From: CAVQCT01 sp964520865
GTDB taxonomy: Bacteria; Zixibacteria; MSB-5A5; GN15; FEB-12
Reading direction: 5' to 3'
Length of the DNA: 64,000 nt
Assembly (NCBI GenBank): GCA_964520865.1
Contig: CAZFOY010000001.1
Coordinates: 62,001 to 126,000, forward strand
The position numbers and the translations under genes are program-made. The notes under the pieces are model-generated. The model worked only from the letters and a program-made list of their open reading frames with translations. It was not told where the DNA came from and did not search any database. Below, piece after piece: positions 51,692 to 60,191 of this stretch (position 1 is its first letter; each line of letters begins with the position of its first letter).

Positions 51692-52426
51692 CTAACTTCT
51701 CGGGGCAACCCGGTTGAACAGATTGTCCAGAGTCTGATCCTGCACCTGTACCGATTTGGAATCGGCTTCGTAATTCCGGAACGAAATGATCATATCGATC
51801 ATCTCGCGCACGATATCGACATTGGATGCTTCGAGGAACCCCTGCTGAATGCGGGCCTTGGTAACCGGCTGAACGTCGACTCCGTTCGGAACGGCAAAGA
51901 CCGAGCTTCCTACTTTCTCCAACTGGCTCACATCCGGAACCGATACCGGGACAATTGTCCCGACGAGATTGCCATCGACCTGCACGGTGCCGTCCTGGCC
52001 GATTTGGATATCTCCGCCCGAACCGACCTCGATTGGTCCTCCTTCTCCGACCAGCAGCGCGCCTCCGGGAAACTCGATTTGTCCCTCGGAGTTCACCGAA
52101 AACGTACCGGCTCGAGTGAGACCGGTAGAACCGTCCGGAAGCTGCAGGCGGAAAAAGCCGTCCCCGTCGATTGCCAGGTCGAGCTGATTGCCGGTGCGAT
52201 CGAAAACCCCCGGAGCGAAATTCGTGTAGACCTCGTCGACCATTGGCTGTTCCCAGTCGGACTTGGTCGCCACGACATTCTTCTCAGCCTTGGAAAGCTC
52301 CTTGGTAAAAAGAGTGTCGCGTTTGTAGCCGGGAGTTGAAGCGTTGGCCAGGTTGTTGGCCGTCAGCTCCTGCTTCTTGATCCGCGGGATCATCGCGGAC
52401 GCTGAGGTATAGATTCCTTTTATCAT
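51692..52426 (-). CDS. flgF: Flagellar rod protein FlgF
   Basis: A 244-aa rod protein with the N-terminal ASAMIPRIKKQELTANNLANASTPGYKRDT and C-terminal QQGFLEASNVDIVREMIDMIISFRNYEADSKSVQVQD motifs. It is first in the flgF-flgG-flgA-flgH-flgI-flgJ string and has a near-perfect sigma-54 promoter 23 bases upstream of its ATG, giving a very short leader with GGAG at 8 bases. Confidence 0.95.
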   Translation of the reverse strand: MIKGIYTSASAMIPRIKKQELTANNLANASTPGYKRDTLFTKELSKAEKNVVATKSDWEQPMVDEVYTNFAPGVFDRTGNQLDLAIDGDGFFRLQLPDGSTGLTRAGTFSVNSEGQIEFPGGALLVGEGGPIEVGSGGDIQIGQDGTVQVDGNLVGTIVPVSVPDVSQLEKVGSSVFAVPNGVDVQPVTKARIQQGFLEASNVDIVREMIDMIISFRNYEADSKSVQVQDQTLDNLFNRVAPRS

Positions 52427-52448
52427 AGTATACTCCGGTCAGCGGTAA

Positions 52449-52465
52449 AGCAGGGGTCGTGCCAA
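52449..52465 (-). promoter_or_regulatory. Sigma-54 promoter for the flgF operon
   Basis: Minus strand TTGGCACGACCCCTGCT against the consensus YTGGCACGNNNNTTGCW: the GG/GC pair has correct spacing and only one consensus base differs (C for T in the -12 element). Confidence 0.8.
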
Positions 52466-52609
52466 CTGTACCCTAACAGTGCAACTCGTTGTATACTAAT
52501 CCGTTACGATAGCAGGGCAGTCACGCCCGCGAGACAAAATCGGAAGTCATTACTTGAATTCGGTGGAAATTTTTTCCGGGTTGACCGGATGTGAGCTATG
52601 CGGGAATTG

Positions 52610-52825
52610 CTATTTGGCGATGTCGTGGTATTTGGCGATGGTTTTGTCGATGAGCTTATTCATGGCTTCGTTGAAGCAGTCTTCATCGAGTTGCTCGCCA
52701 TTGGATTTTCTATACAGGGCACAATCGGTCTTATAACCGAAACATTTGAGTTCCTCGGCGAGAAAGCAGACTTTGGTATAGGCGCAGCGTTCCGCTTTCT
52801 TGAGCGGTTCTGGTTTCGTGCTCAT
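52610..52825 (-). CDS. Small Cys-rich protein of unknown function
   Basis: From ATG 52823-52825 the product is 71 aa (MSTKPEPLKKAERCAYTKVC...). Five Cys in the spacing C-X5-C-X7-C-X6-C-X20+-C, with the 'C-F-G-Y-K-T-D-C-A-L-Y' segment, recall small soluble proteins with a metal-binding Cys cluster that I cannot name. The frame extends 55 codons upstream from a TTG, but that part is low-complexity in codon pattern and crosses the plus-strand promoter at 52950. No convincing ribosome-binding site is seen, so the gene is plausible rather than certain. It lies between a plus-strand gene and the flgF promoter. Confidence 0.55.
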   Translation of the reverse strand: MSTKPEPLKKAERCAYTKVCFLAEELKCFGYKTDCALYRKSNGEQLDEDCFNEAMNKLIDKTIAKYHDIAK

Positions 52826-52949
52826 ATCGAGAGTATCGACCTGAGTTGGCCAAACCTTAGATTGACCTTTGAATATCGCAAGAAGTTCCGGTCTCTGCCG
52901 CACTTTTAGGAAGCCACTTGCATAAGGCCGGGGCGTCCGGAAAAACGAG

Positions 52950-52978
52950 TTGCAAAATTCGACCCTCTCCCCTATATT
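52950..52978 (+). promoter_or_regulatory. Sigma-70-type promoter for the dockerin-like gene
   Basis: TTGCAA (52950-52955), 17 bases, TATATT (52973-52978); about 140 bases before the plus-strand ATG at 53123. Confidence 0.45.
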
Positions 52979-53122
52979 TGCAGAGTTCAAGTCATTTGGA
53001 TTTCAAGTACTTACAAACAGATACGGAACAGCTATACAGCATTTCTTCGATAACGGAATTACCTTCACTAAACTGCACCGATTTTGCTTTACGTACCGCG
53101 TGTAAGAGAAAGAGGATAGTAT

Positions 53123-53890
53123 ATGCATATGCATTCGAGGAATTTCTTTGTCGGACTGTTGATAGCTGTAATTCTGATTGCCGCCTGGTCGGTCCCGGCA
53201 CTGGCTCAGGATCCGGGAATCAGGGACACCGTCTATGTCGACTCAGTCGGAGCTACTTCTTTCACCGGCACCTCCGTTCCGATCTACATTTACAACGATG
53301 AACCGCTCGCCGGTCTTGAAATCACCCTGACTTACGATTCCCCCGACGTTATGATAGACTCCTTCTCGTTTATCGGAGGCAAAGTAGCGGGAATCGCCAA
53401 CAAGGGCTATCAGCAGGTGAATTCCACTTCGATCGACATCTTCTGCGTGCCGATCCAGGTAGGACTTATTCCCCCCGGTTCCGACTATCTCGGCAGCCTC
53501 TACCTCTCATTCGTGCCGGGTCTGTCTCCGCAGCTCGTGCGGATAGATTCAATCACTCTAACGGTGGCTGAGCGAACCCTCACGACCAGCTTCTCGGACT
53601 CTCTTAACGCCTATTTCGCACCGTACTTCGTACCCGGGTATGTCGACGTCAAGCTCGGTTCGTGCTGCCTGGGAGACCGAGGGAACGTCAACAATGATCC
53701 GCAGGATATCACCGACATCAGCGATCTGATTTACCTTGTCGACTACAGCTTCGGTGTCGGTCCGGCCCCTGCCTGTACCGAGGAAGCTAATGTGGATGGA
53801 AGTGCGGACGGAGTTGTGGATATTTCGGATGTAATCTATTTTGTGGACTATATGTTCGGAACCGGCCCGCCGCCCCCGTCGTGCCAGTAG
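53123..53890 (+). CDS. Secreted protein with cohesin-like region and C-terminal dockerin-type repeats
   Basis: A 255-aa protein with a signal peptide (to about residue 28, ...VPALAQ). Residues about 35-180 form a beta-sandwich with the cohesin/Ig-like pattern (VPIYIYNDEPLAGLEITLTYDSPDVMIDSFSF). Residues about 185-255 hold two calcium-loop repeats (DITDISDLIYLVDYSFGVGPAPAC; DGVVDISDVIYFVDYMFGTGPPPPSC) preceded by CCLGDRGNVNND, a module style common in Zixibacteria-like genomes. GAGGA stands 6 bases before the ATG. It is the only plus-strand gene in the window and separates the two sigma-54 flagellar operons. Role unknown; surface display is likely. Confidence 0.88.
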   Translation: MHMHSRNFFVGLLIAVILIAAWSVPALAQDPGIRDTVYVDSVGATSFTGTSVPIYIYNDEPLAGLEITLTYDSPDVMIDSFSFIGGKVAGIANKGYQQVNSTSIDIFCVPIQVGLIPPGSDYLGSLYLSFVPGLSPQLVRIDSITLTVAERTLTTSFSDSLNAYFAPYFVPGYVDVKLGSCCLGDRGNVNNDPQDITDISDLIYLVDYSFGVGPAPACTEEANVDGSADGVVDISDVIYFVDYMFGTGPPPPSCQ

Positions 53891-53914
53891 GCGAAATCTC
53901 TCGTTGAACCTGAA

Positions 53915-54364
53915 CTACTTTTTCTTCTTGTACCGGTAGGTGGTGATGGCTATTTCATCACTTTCTTTTGCCGACGCCTGTTCAAACTCTTTCATGAATC
54001 GCTCACGCTGACGCTCTTTCAGCTTCTCATATTTCTTACGCTCGCGGGCCGCTTCCAAAAGTTGTCTGCGTTTGGCTTCTTCATCCTTCTTGAGAACCTT
54101 CAGGAGTTCCTCGCCGACGAGGGTATCCCGCTTGAGTTTCTGCAGATAGCGCGAAACGACCAGCATTTCCGCGACGCAGAACGGCTTGTTCGAACGTTCC
54201 CGCTGGTTATCCATGGTAGTAGTCCGTGTCTGATCTATGCTGACAAGCTCATTCTTCTGATCGAGAACCTTCTGCGTAGAAAACGCCAGCTGTTTTTGCC
54301 GCTCCCGCTCAATATGCTCCCTGACTTTCAGCAGGGCCTGAAGTCTGTAACGGAAATTCTTCAT
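53915..54364 (-). CDS. fliJ: Flagellar export protein FliJ
   Basis: A 149-aa coiled-coil protein (FRYRLQALLKVREHIERERQKQLAFSTQKVLDQKNEL ... ARERKKYEKLKERQRERFMKEFEQASAKESDEIAITTYRYKKK), matching FliJ in size, pattern and position after fliI (7 bases). FliJ stimulates FliI ATPase and escorts chaperones at the export gate. Last gene of the flgB operon. Confidence 0.92.
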   Translation of the reverse strand: MKNFRYRLQALLKVREHIERERQKQLAFSTQKVLDQKNELVSIDQTRTTTMDNQRERSNKPFCVAEMLVVSRYLQKLKRDTLVGEELLKVLKKDEEAKRRQLLEAARERKKYEKLKERQRERFMKEFEQASAKESDEIAITTYRYKKKK

Positions 54365-54371
54365 CTTCTGG

Positions 54372-55688
54372 TCAGTCTTCTAAGATTTCGCGGAGCCCGC
54401 GGAAGGACGCGTCGTGTTCAACAAGATCCCAAATCCCCTGCTTGAAGAACTCGTTCAGCCGATCCATCTTGGATATGGCAAGATCGATTTTGGGATTGGA
54501 GCCCTTGACATAGGCGCCGATATTTATCAAATCCTCGGCTTCCCGATACACCGACATCAATTCTCTCGCTTTTCCGGCAAGCTGGATCTCTTCGTCGGTC
54601 GAGACATCTTTCATCAGGCGGCTGATCGAATCGAGAATGTCTACGGCAGGATACTGGTTTCTCGAGGCGAGTCGGCGCGAGAGTGCCACATGACCGTCGA
54701 TAATCGAGCGCACCGCGTCGCTTACCGGCTCGTTGAAGTCATCCCCTTCGACAAGAACCGTGTACAGGCCGGTAATGGAGCCATGCTCTTTCTGGCCGGC
54801 ACGTTCCAGGAGGCGAGGAAGAAGTGCGAATACCGACGGGGTGTATCCTTTGGTGGTGGGAGGCTCACCAACGGCAATACCTATCTCCCGCTGAGCCATT
54901 GCAATTCGTGTCAAAGAATCCATCAGAAGGAGGACGTCTTTCCCCTGTTCTCGGAAATATTCGGCAATCGTGGTGGCAACGTGGGCACCTTTGATCCTGA
55001 TAAGAGCCGGCTGATCCGAGGTCACCGCAACCACGATCGTCTTTTTCATCCCTTCGGGACCAAGATCATTTTCAATAAACTCTCGGACTTCACGGCCGCG
55101 CTCGCCAACGAGAGCGACCACGTTGACGTCGGCCGAGGTTCCACGGGCCATCATTCCCAGCATGACCGACTTCCCTACTCCGGAGCCCGCAAATACGCCC
55201 ATTCGCTGTCCCTTTCCGACAGCTGTCATCAGATCGATAGCTTTGATACCGGTGCGTAGTGGTTCGGTGATTCGTTTTCTTTTCAGTGCCGGGATTGGTT
55301 CGGCATCTATCGAACGGGTTGTCGTCGCTTTGAGCATTCCCTTGCCGTCGATCGGTTGACCCAGTCCGCCAACTACCCTGCCGATTAGCTCATTGCCGAC
55401 CGGGATACGAAGTTGTTCCGAAGTAGAAGTAACGATCGCACCGGGCGTGATTCCGGTAATCGGTCCCAATGGCATCAACAATAGGCGGTCGTCACGAAAG
55501 CCGACTACCTCGGCAGGAATCCGATGGCCGCTGTCCCGGTTTTCGATAGTGCAGATGCGGCCAATTGAGATAGCGGGCCCGGCCGATTCAATCACCAGGC
55601 CAACAACCTGCGTGACTTTGCCGAAATGCCTGATTGTACGGGCGGTGTTGATCCGTTCGGCGTATGTATCATAAGGAACGACACTCAC
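54372..55688 (-). CDS. fliI: Flagellum-specific ATPase FliI
   Basis: A 438-aa F1-beta-like ATPase of normal length. Walker A GSGVGKS (168-174), Walker B KDVLLLMDSLTRIA, and the FliI-specific AQREIGIAVGEPPTTKGYTPSVFALLPRLLERAG segment are intact. It energises flagellar protein export on the cytoplasmic side of the gate. The start overlaps the fliH stop by 4 bases. Confidence 0.98.
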   Translation of the reverse strand: MSVVPYDTYAERINTARTIRHFGKVTQVVGLVIESAGPAISIGRICTIENRDSGHRIPAEVVGFRDDRLLLMPLGPITGITPGAIVTSTSEQLRIPVGNELIGRVVGGLGQPIDGKGMLKATTTRSIDAEPIPALKRKRITEPLRTGIKAIDLMTAVGKGQRMGVFAGSGVGKSVMLGMMARGTSADVNVVALVGERGREVREFIENDLGPEGMKKTIVVAVTSDQPALIRIKGAHVATTIAEYFREQGKDVLLLMDSLTRIAMAQREIGIAVGEPPTTKGYTPSVFALLPRLLERAGQKEHGSITGLYTVLVEGDDFNEPVSDAVRSIIDGHVALSRRLASRNQYPAVDILDSISRLMKDVSTDEEIQLAGKARELMSVYREAEDLINIGAYVKGSNPKIDLAISKMDRLNEFFKQGIWDLVEHDASFRGLREILED

Positions 55689-56386
55689 ACCTGTTCATCT
55701 CCACGATTCAGGACTTCGTCGATAACTTCAAATTGAGATTCAAGACGGGCATCGATATCTCCGGTCGGAGTCTCAATGAAACAGCCGCCGTAGCTGACCC
55801 GAAGATCCGGCTCGATCGTGATCTCCTTGATCGAAGTCGAGCCTTTGAGAAAGCGGTTAATGTTCTGCTCCACTATAGGCAAATGATCGGGATTTACTTT
55901 GATCTTGAGTCGAGATCTGTCGATCAGTGTACCGATAACACCATTGATTATTTCAAGAGTAACTTCGGGATCCGCTTCGACCGCGCCGAACGTCACCTTT
56001 CGACTTATCTGGGTTACGAGGTCGAGGATCTGTTGGCGCGCTTCGTCGAACAGAGCTTCCCGCTGTTGTACCGTGTCTTTGATTGCCCGGTCAAATTGCT
56101 TGAGGATCTTCGAAGCTTCTTCAAGCCCCTTATGTTCCCCGGCCTCGTACCCCTGCTGAAAAGCCTCGTCCCGGGCCTTCTTGACGGCTTCCTTAAACAG
56201 GTGGTCGATCTTGAAGACTTCCTGAATGGGAATCATGCGCGCGCCATCGGAATCGGTGATGACCGACACGATGGGAAAGAGTTCGGACAGCCGTTCCTCC
56301 GCGTTGTTTTCGATGGTGGAGTCGAGCTGTCTCTCCCCGATAAACACGCTGGGAGCTTCCGTAATGTACCGGATGACCTTAGACAA
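55685..56386 (-). CDS. fliH: Flagellar assembly protein FliH
   Basis: The chosen TTG start (56384-56386) is preceded by AGAGGAAA and lies 8 bases inside the fliG end, giving 233 aa beginning (M)SKVIRYITEAPSVFIG; the longer frame would overlap fliG by more than 100 bases and that part looks like a shadow. The protein has the FliH/V-ATPase subunit E pattern: Ala/Glu-rich helix (FKEAVKKARDEAFQQGYEAGEHKGLEEASK with small-xxx-small repeats) and C-terminal domain ending SYGGCFIETPTGDIDARLESQFEVIDEVL. FliH binds FliI and holds it inactive. Confidence 0.92.
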   Translation of the reverse strand: MSKVIRYITEAPSVFIGERQLDSTIENNAEERLSELFPIVSVITDSDGARMIPIQEVFKIDHLFKEAVKKARDEAFQQGYEAGEHKGLEEASKILKQFDRAIKDTVQQREALFDEARQQILDLVTQISRKVTFGAVEADPEVTLEIINGVIGTLIDRSRLKIKVNPDHLPIVEQNINRFLKGSTSIKEITIEPDLRVSYGGCFIETPTGDIDARLESQFEVIDEVLNRGDEQV

Positions 56387-57392
56387 TGATTTCCTCTTTG
56401 CCGCCGCGGCCGGAAATGATGATCTGGCCCTCTTCTTCGAGTCCGCGAACGACTTCGACGATTCTCGACTGAGCAGCCTCGACATCCGAAAGCCGGGTCG
56501 GTCCCATGAATTCCATCTCTTCCTTGATCATCACCGCGACACGTTCGGAGACGTTGGAGAATATCTTGTTGCGCACCTCGTCGGTAGTCGCTTTGAGTGC
56601 GATCGCGATGTCTTTCGTTTCGACCTCTTTGAGCAGCCGCTGGATCGAGCGATCGTCCAGCAGGATGATATCGTCGAAGACGAACATCATGTTCTTGATT
56701 TCGGCGGCGAGGTCGGGGTCTTCGGCTTCGAGCGACTGCAGAATGTTCTTTTCGGCAGTAGCGTCGATCAGGTTCAAAATTTCCGCAATTGCTTTGGCGC
56801 CGCCCGAGGAAGACATTTCTCCTCCGGCCGTTTGTTCGAAGTGACCTTCGAGAGTCTGCTCGATTTCCTTGAGAATCTCCGGAGCTATCTTTTCCATAAG
56901 GGCTATTCTGAGAGAAACCTCGGCCTGAAGTTCCGGCGAGAGTTCGGACAGTACGCCGGCCGCATGCTGGGGATTCAACTGAGTCAGGATGAGCGAAATG
57001 GTCTGCGGGTGCTCGTTTTGCAGGAATCCGGTGAGCTGTTTGGGATCGATATCTTTCAGCAGGGAGAATCCGCGCGATTTGATCGAAGACTCCAACCGGT
57101 GGAGGATCTCTCTCGCCTTACTGTTGCCGACCGCCTTTTCGAGAATTGTCTGCGCGAAGTCGATACCGCCCTGGGAAATGTATTGACGGGCCATGAAGAT
57201 CTGGTGACATTCTTCGATCACCTTCTCTTCGATTTCCGGCGGCACGTCGCGAAGGTTGGCGATTTCGACCGTGATTGATTCGAGGTCCTGTTCCTTCATC
57301 CCTTTGAGTACGAGGGCCGAGACCTCGGGACCGAAAGCGACCAGGGCTACCGCCGCTTTCTGGATTGGGGATAATTTAGCAAAGTCAATCAT
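56379..57392 (-). CDS. fliG: Flagellar motor switch protein FliG
   Basis: A 337-aa FliG: LSPIQKAAVALVAFGPEVSALVLKGM (N-domain), EHPQTISLILTQLNPQHAAGVLSELSPELQAEVSLRIA (middle EHPQR-like region, here EHPQT), MMFVFDDIILLDDRSIQRLLKEVETKDIAIALKATTDEVRNKIFSNVSERVAVMIKEEMEFMGPTRLSDVEAAQ (C-domain with torque charges). It forms the C-ring face that meets MotA. Confidence 0.98.
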   Translation of the reverse strand: MIDFAKLSPIQKAAVALVAFGPEVSALVLKGMKEQDLESITVEIANLRDVPPEIEEKVIEECHQIFMARQYISQGGIDFAQTILEKAVGNSKAREILHRLESSIKSRGFSLLKDIDPKQLTGFLQNEHPQTISLILTQLNPQHAAGVLSELSPELQAEVSLRIALMEKIAPEILKEIEQTLEGHFEQTAGGEMSSSGGAKAIAEILNLIDATAEKNILQSLEAEDPDLAAEIKNMMFVFDDIILLDDRSIQRLLKEVETKDIAIALKATTDEVRNKIFSNVSERVAVMIKEEMEFMGPTRLSDVEAAQSRIVEVVRGLEEEGQIIISGRGGKEEIIV

Positions 57393-57399
57393 CGCTCAC

Positions 57400-58959
57400 C
57401 TACTCGATCATCATGGTTTTGATAACGCGGGCGATTTCTTCAGGCTGCTCTTTGGCCGCCTGCTGCATTTTATCTACGAGGCGCGGCTTTCGCTTCTCGG
57501 CCACGATCGGGAGATCTTCTTCCGGTTGTACCGGCGCCTGCATTGGCTGAGGGGCCTGTACCACGACCGGTCGGGGTGGCGGAGCCAAACGGGACAGGGC
57601 CTTGAACAGCTTCTTTGATTTGCTCTTGAACCAGAGGAAGGCGGCGATCGCAAGCAGCACCCAGCCGACCTTCTTGGCGATCTCAAGATAGAAGTCCTGC
57701 TTGTACATATTGTCGAGGTAGTTCTGATCTTCCTCCAGGTTGTTTCGGTCGAACGGCAGATTGACCATCTCGATTTGGTCGTTGCGCTGTTGATCGAATC
57801 CGACGGCGTTTTTCACGATAGCAGAAAGGCGGTCCAGCTCTTCCTGGGAGCGTGGCTGATAGACCGGCGCCGCGTTCGCATCCCCGCCTTCGGCCGGGAC
57901 GTACTTGCCATCGACCATGACTGCGATTGACAGCCGATCGACATTGCCGACCGAATTGATTATGTGCTCGACCGTCTTATTCAGTTCATAATTCGTTACG
58001 GTCGACTCGTTGCTTTCATCGTTCTTGTTTTCTGCGCTGTCGGCGGATTTGTCGGCCGTTGTCGTCGTGCTCTTGGTATGTTCCTCGCTGCGAACCGACG
58101 GTTGGTTTGGATCGTACTGCTCCGAGGTCTTTTCGATCTGCTGAAAATTCAGATCGGCGGTAACGCGAATTACGGACTTTCCGGCGCCGAGAACTCCATC
58201 GAGCATCGACTGGGCTTTGTCCTGCAGATACTGTTCGACCTGTTTGCGTACTTCCAATTGAGACGAAGACAGGCCGGCAAGCGGATCAGCTTCCGATCCG
58301 GACGACAGCAGATTGCCGTCGTAGTCTATAATCGAAATATTACTCGGTTTCAAACCTTCGACCGATGATGCGACCAGATGGGTGATTCCCTGGATTTGCT
58401 GTTTATTGATACCGGTCGTTCCTTTGAACTTCAGTACCACCGAAGCCGTAGCTTCCTGCTGGTCTTTCTTGAACAGCCGGTCCTTGGGCATGACGATGTG
58501 CACCCGGGCCGCCTTCACTTCGTTAAGCTGCATTATCGTTTTGGTCAATTCCCCTTCGAGGGCGCGACGGTAGTTCAGATTTTGCAGAAAGTCGGTCATT
58601 CCGAGATTGTTCTTGTCAAAAATCGAATAGCCGATATTCCCGGAGCTCGGAAGACCCTTCGAAGCAAGGGCGATTCGCGTCTTGTAGACGTCTCCCGATG
58701 GTACCTCGATAGTCCGTCCACCGGCGGCCAATTGGTAAGGGATATTCTGATCGGTGAGATAAGAGGTGATGTCGCCGGCTTCCGATACATCGAGATCGGT
58801 GTACAACGGCGAATACGTCACGCTGTTGAGCCAGCCAACGATGAAGATGATACCGACAATCGATCCGGCTACCACACCAAGAAGCATCATGACCTGGCTG
58901 GGGGTCATTCTGCTCACATAATCCATCAGATTCTTCAGAAAGTCTTTGATCGCGTCCAT
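57400..58959 (-). CDS. fliF: Flagellar MS-ring protein FliF
   Basis: A 519-aa inner-membrane protein: TM1 about 22-46 (VMMLLGVVAGSIVGIIFIVGWL), ring-building domains (YSPLYTDLDVSEAGDITSYLTDQNIPYQL; IMQLNEVKAARVHIVMPKDRLFKKDQQEATASVVLKF), a long charged loop (about 290-340), TM2 about 434-452 and a FliG-binding C-terminus (EQPEEIARVIKTMMIE). FliF forms the MS-ring on which the export apparatus is built. Confidence 0.98.
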   Translation of the reverse strand: MDAIKDFLKNLMDYVSRMTPSQVMMLLGVVAGSIVGIIFIVGWLNSVTYSPLYTDLDVSEAGDITSYLTDQNIPYQLAAGGRTIEVPSGDVYKTRIALASKGLPSSGNIGYSIFDKNNLGMTDFLQNLNYRRALEGELTKTIMQLNEVKAARVHIVMPKDRLFKKDQQEATASVVLKFKGTTGINKQQIQGITHLVASSVEGLKPSNISIIDYDGNLLSSGSEADPLAGLSSSQLEVRKQVEQYLQDKAQSMLDGVLGAGKSVIRVTADLNFQQIEKTSEQYDPNQPSVRSEEHTKSTTTTADKSADSAENKNDESNESTVTNYELNKTVEHIINSVGNVDRLSIAVMVDGKYVPAEGGDANAAPVYQPRSQEELDRLSAIVKNAVGFDQQRNDQIEMVNLPFDRNNLEEDQNYLDNMYKQDFYLEIAKKVGWVLLAIAAFLWFKSKSKKLFKALSRLAPPPRPVVVQAPQPMQAPVQPEEDLPIVAEKRKPRLVDKMQQAAKEQPEEIARVIKTMMIE

Positions 58960-59025
58960 CGTAAATCCTATTTATCGTGTCATGAGGTCAGCCGTCCATG
59001 GCCGACGGAACATGAAAATCTATAT

Positions 59026-59346
59026 TTATAGTGGCATCTGCATAACTTGGGTATACGCGTTGAGCAATTTGTTTCGCACCTCCAGGAGGAGATCCATCGC
59101 CAATCCGGCTTCCTGGGCTTTGATCATGACATCGTGAAGTTCCACCGGATCTCCGTTCATGAACGACTCCTGGATCTGGGCAGCATCCTTCTGCAGACCG
59201 TTAACGGAGTTAAGCATGTTGGAGAATAATTCCGTGAAATTCCCTTCCGCCTTCTTGTCGGGCTTTCCCGTTTCGGCCTGATTCGGGTTCAGCTTCTCGA
59301 TCAAACCCGGAACGAGCCGATTGATACTTCCGATACCGTTGCTCAC
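59026..59346 (-). CDS. fliE: Flagellar hook-basal body adaptor FliE
   Basis: A 106-aa protein with the FliE C-terminus (NLINSVNGLQKDAAQIQES region, then FMNGDPVELHDVMIKAQEAGLAMDLLLEVRNKLLNAYTQVMQMPL). FliE links MS-ring and rod. It starts 4 bases after the unknown 105-aa gene and 66 bases before fliF. Confidence 0.95.
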   Translation of the reverse strand: MSNGIGSINRLVPGLIEKLNPNQAETGKPDKKAEGNFTELFSNMLNSVNGLQKDAAQIQESFMNGDPVELHDVMIKAQEAGLAMDLLLEVRNKLLNAYTQVMQMPL

Positions 59347-59350
59347 CGTA

Positions 59351-59668
59351 TCATACCTTTACGTCGATCAATTTACCGAGCGGGCCGGATTCAGCCGTGG
59401 GATCATTCTCGGCGTAGCCCGGGCCAAACCGGTCAGCGTTCTGGAATCGGGCGAACAGCAGATCCAGGGCGTTCTTTTCTTCTGGCGACAGGTACTGCGC
59501 GTAGCTTCCACTACTCGCTTTCACCGCCACTTTCGAAGGGGCCAGATCCTGCGGCTCGATTGAAACCGCCTGCGCCTGAGCGGCACTGTCTTGCGATTTC
59601 TGAGTCTGGTTGTCCTCTCGGACGTTGATTTGCTGATAAGATTGAATTCCTACCGGATTGATATTCAT
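59351..59668 (-). CDS. Unknown 105-aa protein inside the rod operon
   Basis: I do not recognise this family. The 105-aa product has a Gln/Ala-rich disordered half (MNINPVGIQSYQQINVREDN...) and a better ordered C-terminal part (YAQYLSPEEKNALDLLFARFQ then GPLGKLIDVKV), with no signal peptide, Cys or membrane helix. The spacing (17 bases after flgC, 4 before fliE) shows that it is co-translated with rod genes. The 'MNINPVG...' start resembles flagellar export substrates that begin with an unstructured segment, so a small rod- or export-associated protein is a reasonable guess. Confidence 0.8.
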   Translation of the reverse strand: MNINPVGIQSYQQINVREDNQTQKSQDSAAQAQAVSIEPQDLAPSKVAVKASSGSYAQYLSPEEKNALDLLFARFQNADRFGPGYAENDPTAESGPLGKLIDVKV

Positions 59669-59685
59669 CTTTTATTCCTCACTCG

Positions 59686-60180
59686 TTAGATATCTAAAGA
59701 ATCCTGGGCCATCTTCTTGGCAGCGGAAATCGCTACCGTATTGGCTTCATAAGCCCGCGATGCAGCCATCATGTCGACCATCTCGTTGACCACTTCAATA
59801 TCCGGATACTTCACGTATCCCTGATCGTTCGCATCCGGATGAGTCGGATCGTACACCAGTTTGTAGCTGCTGTCCGGATCGTCAACGACCTTAGCCTCGA
59901 CATCGGGAAGTTTCACCTTATCGGTTCCGACCTGAATGCGGTTGTACATATGCTTGCTGTTCGTGCGGGCCAGGTTCACGTCGGCGCTTTTCATATAGGA
60001 AGCAAACGTTCCTTCGGTCGGGTCTTCCTTGACGACGACTCTTTCGCGTTTGTACGGTCCGCCTTTGGCGGTTTCGGTCGTTTCAGCATTAGCGATATTC
60101 TTGGCGACCGTGTTCATTTTTGTCCGCTCGATACTCAAACCCCGGGCGGATATGTCAAATGCGCTGAATATACCTGCCAT
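59686..60180 (-). CDS. flgC: Flagellar proximal rod protein FlgC
   Basis: From ATG 60178-60180 (MAGIFSAFDISARGLSIERTKMNTVAKNIANAETT) the product is 164 aa; a TTG two codons earlier is less well placed relative to AGGAG. The C-terminus (YVKYPDIEVVNEMVDMMAASRAYEANTVAISAAKKM) is the usual FlgC end. It lies 11 bases after flgB. Confidence 0.97.
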   Translation of the reverse strand: MAGIFSAFDISARGLSIERTKMNTVAKNIANAETTETAKGGPYKRERVVVKEDPTEGTFASYMKSADVNLARTNSKHMYNRIQVGTDKVKLPDVEAKVVDDPDSSYKLVYDPTHPDANDQGYVKYPDIEVVNEMVDMMAASRAYEANTVAISAAKKMAQDSLDI

Positions 60181-60191
60181 TGTCAAAGCTC

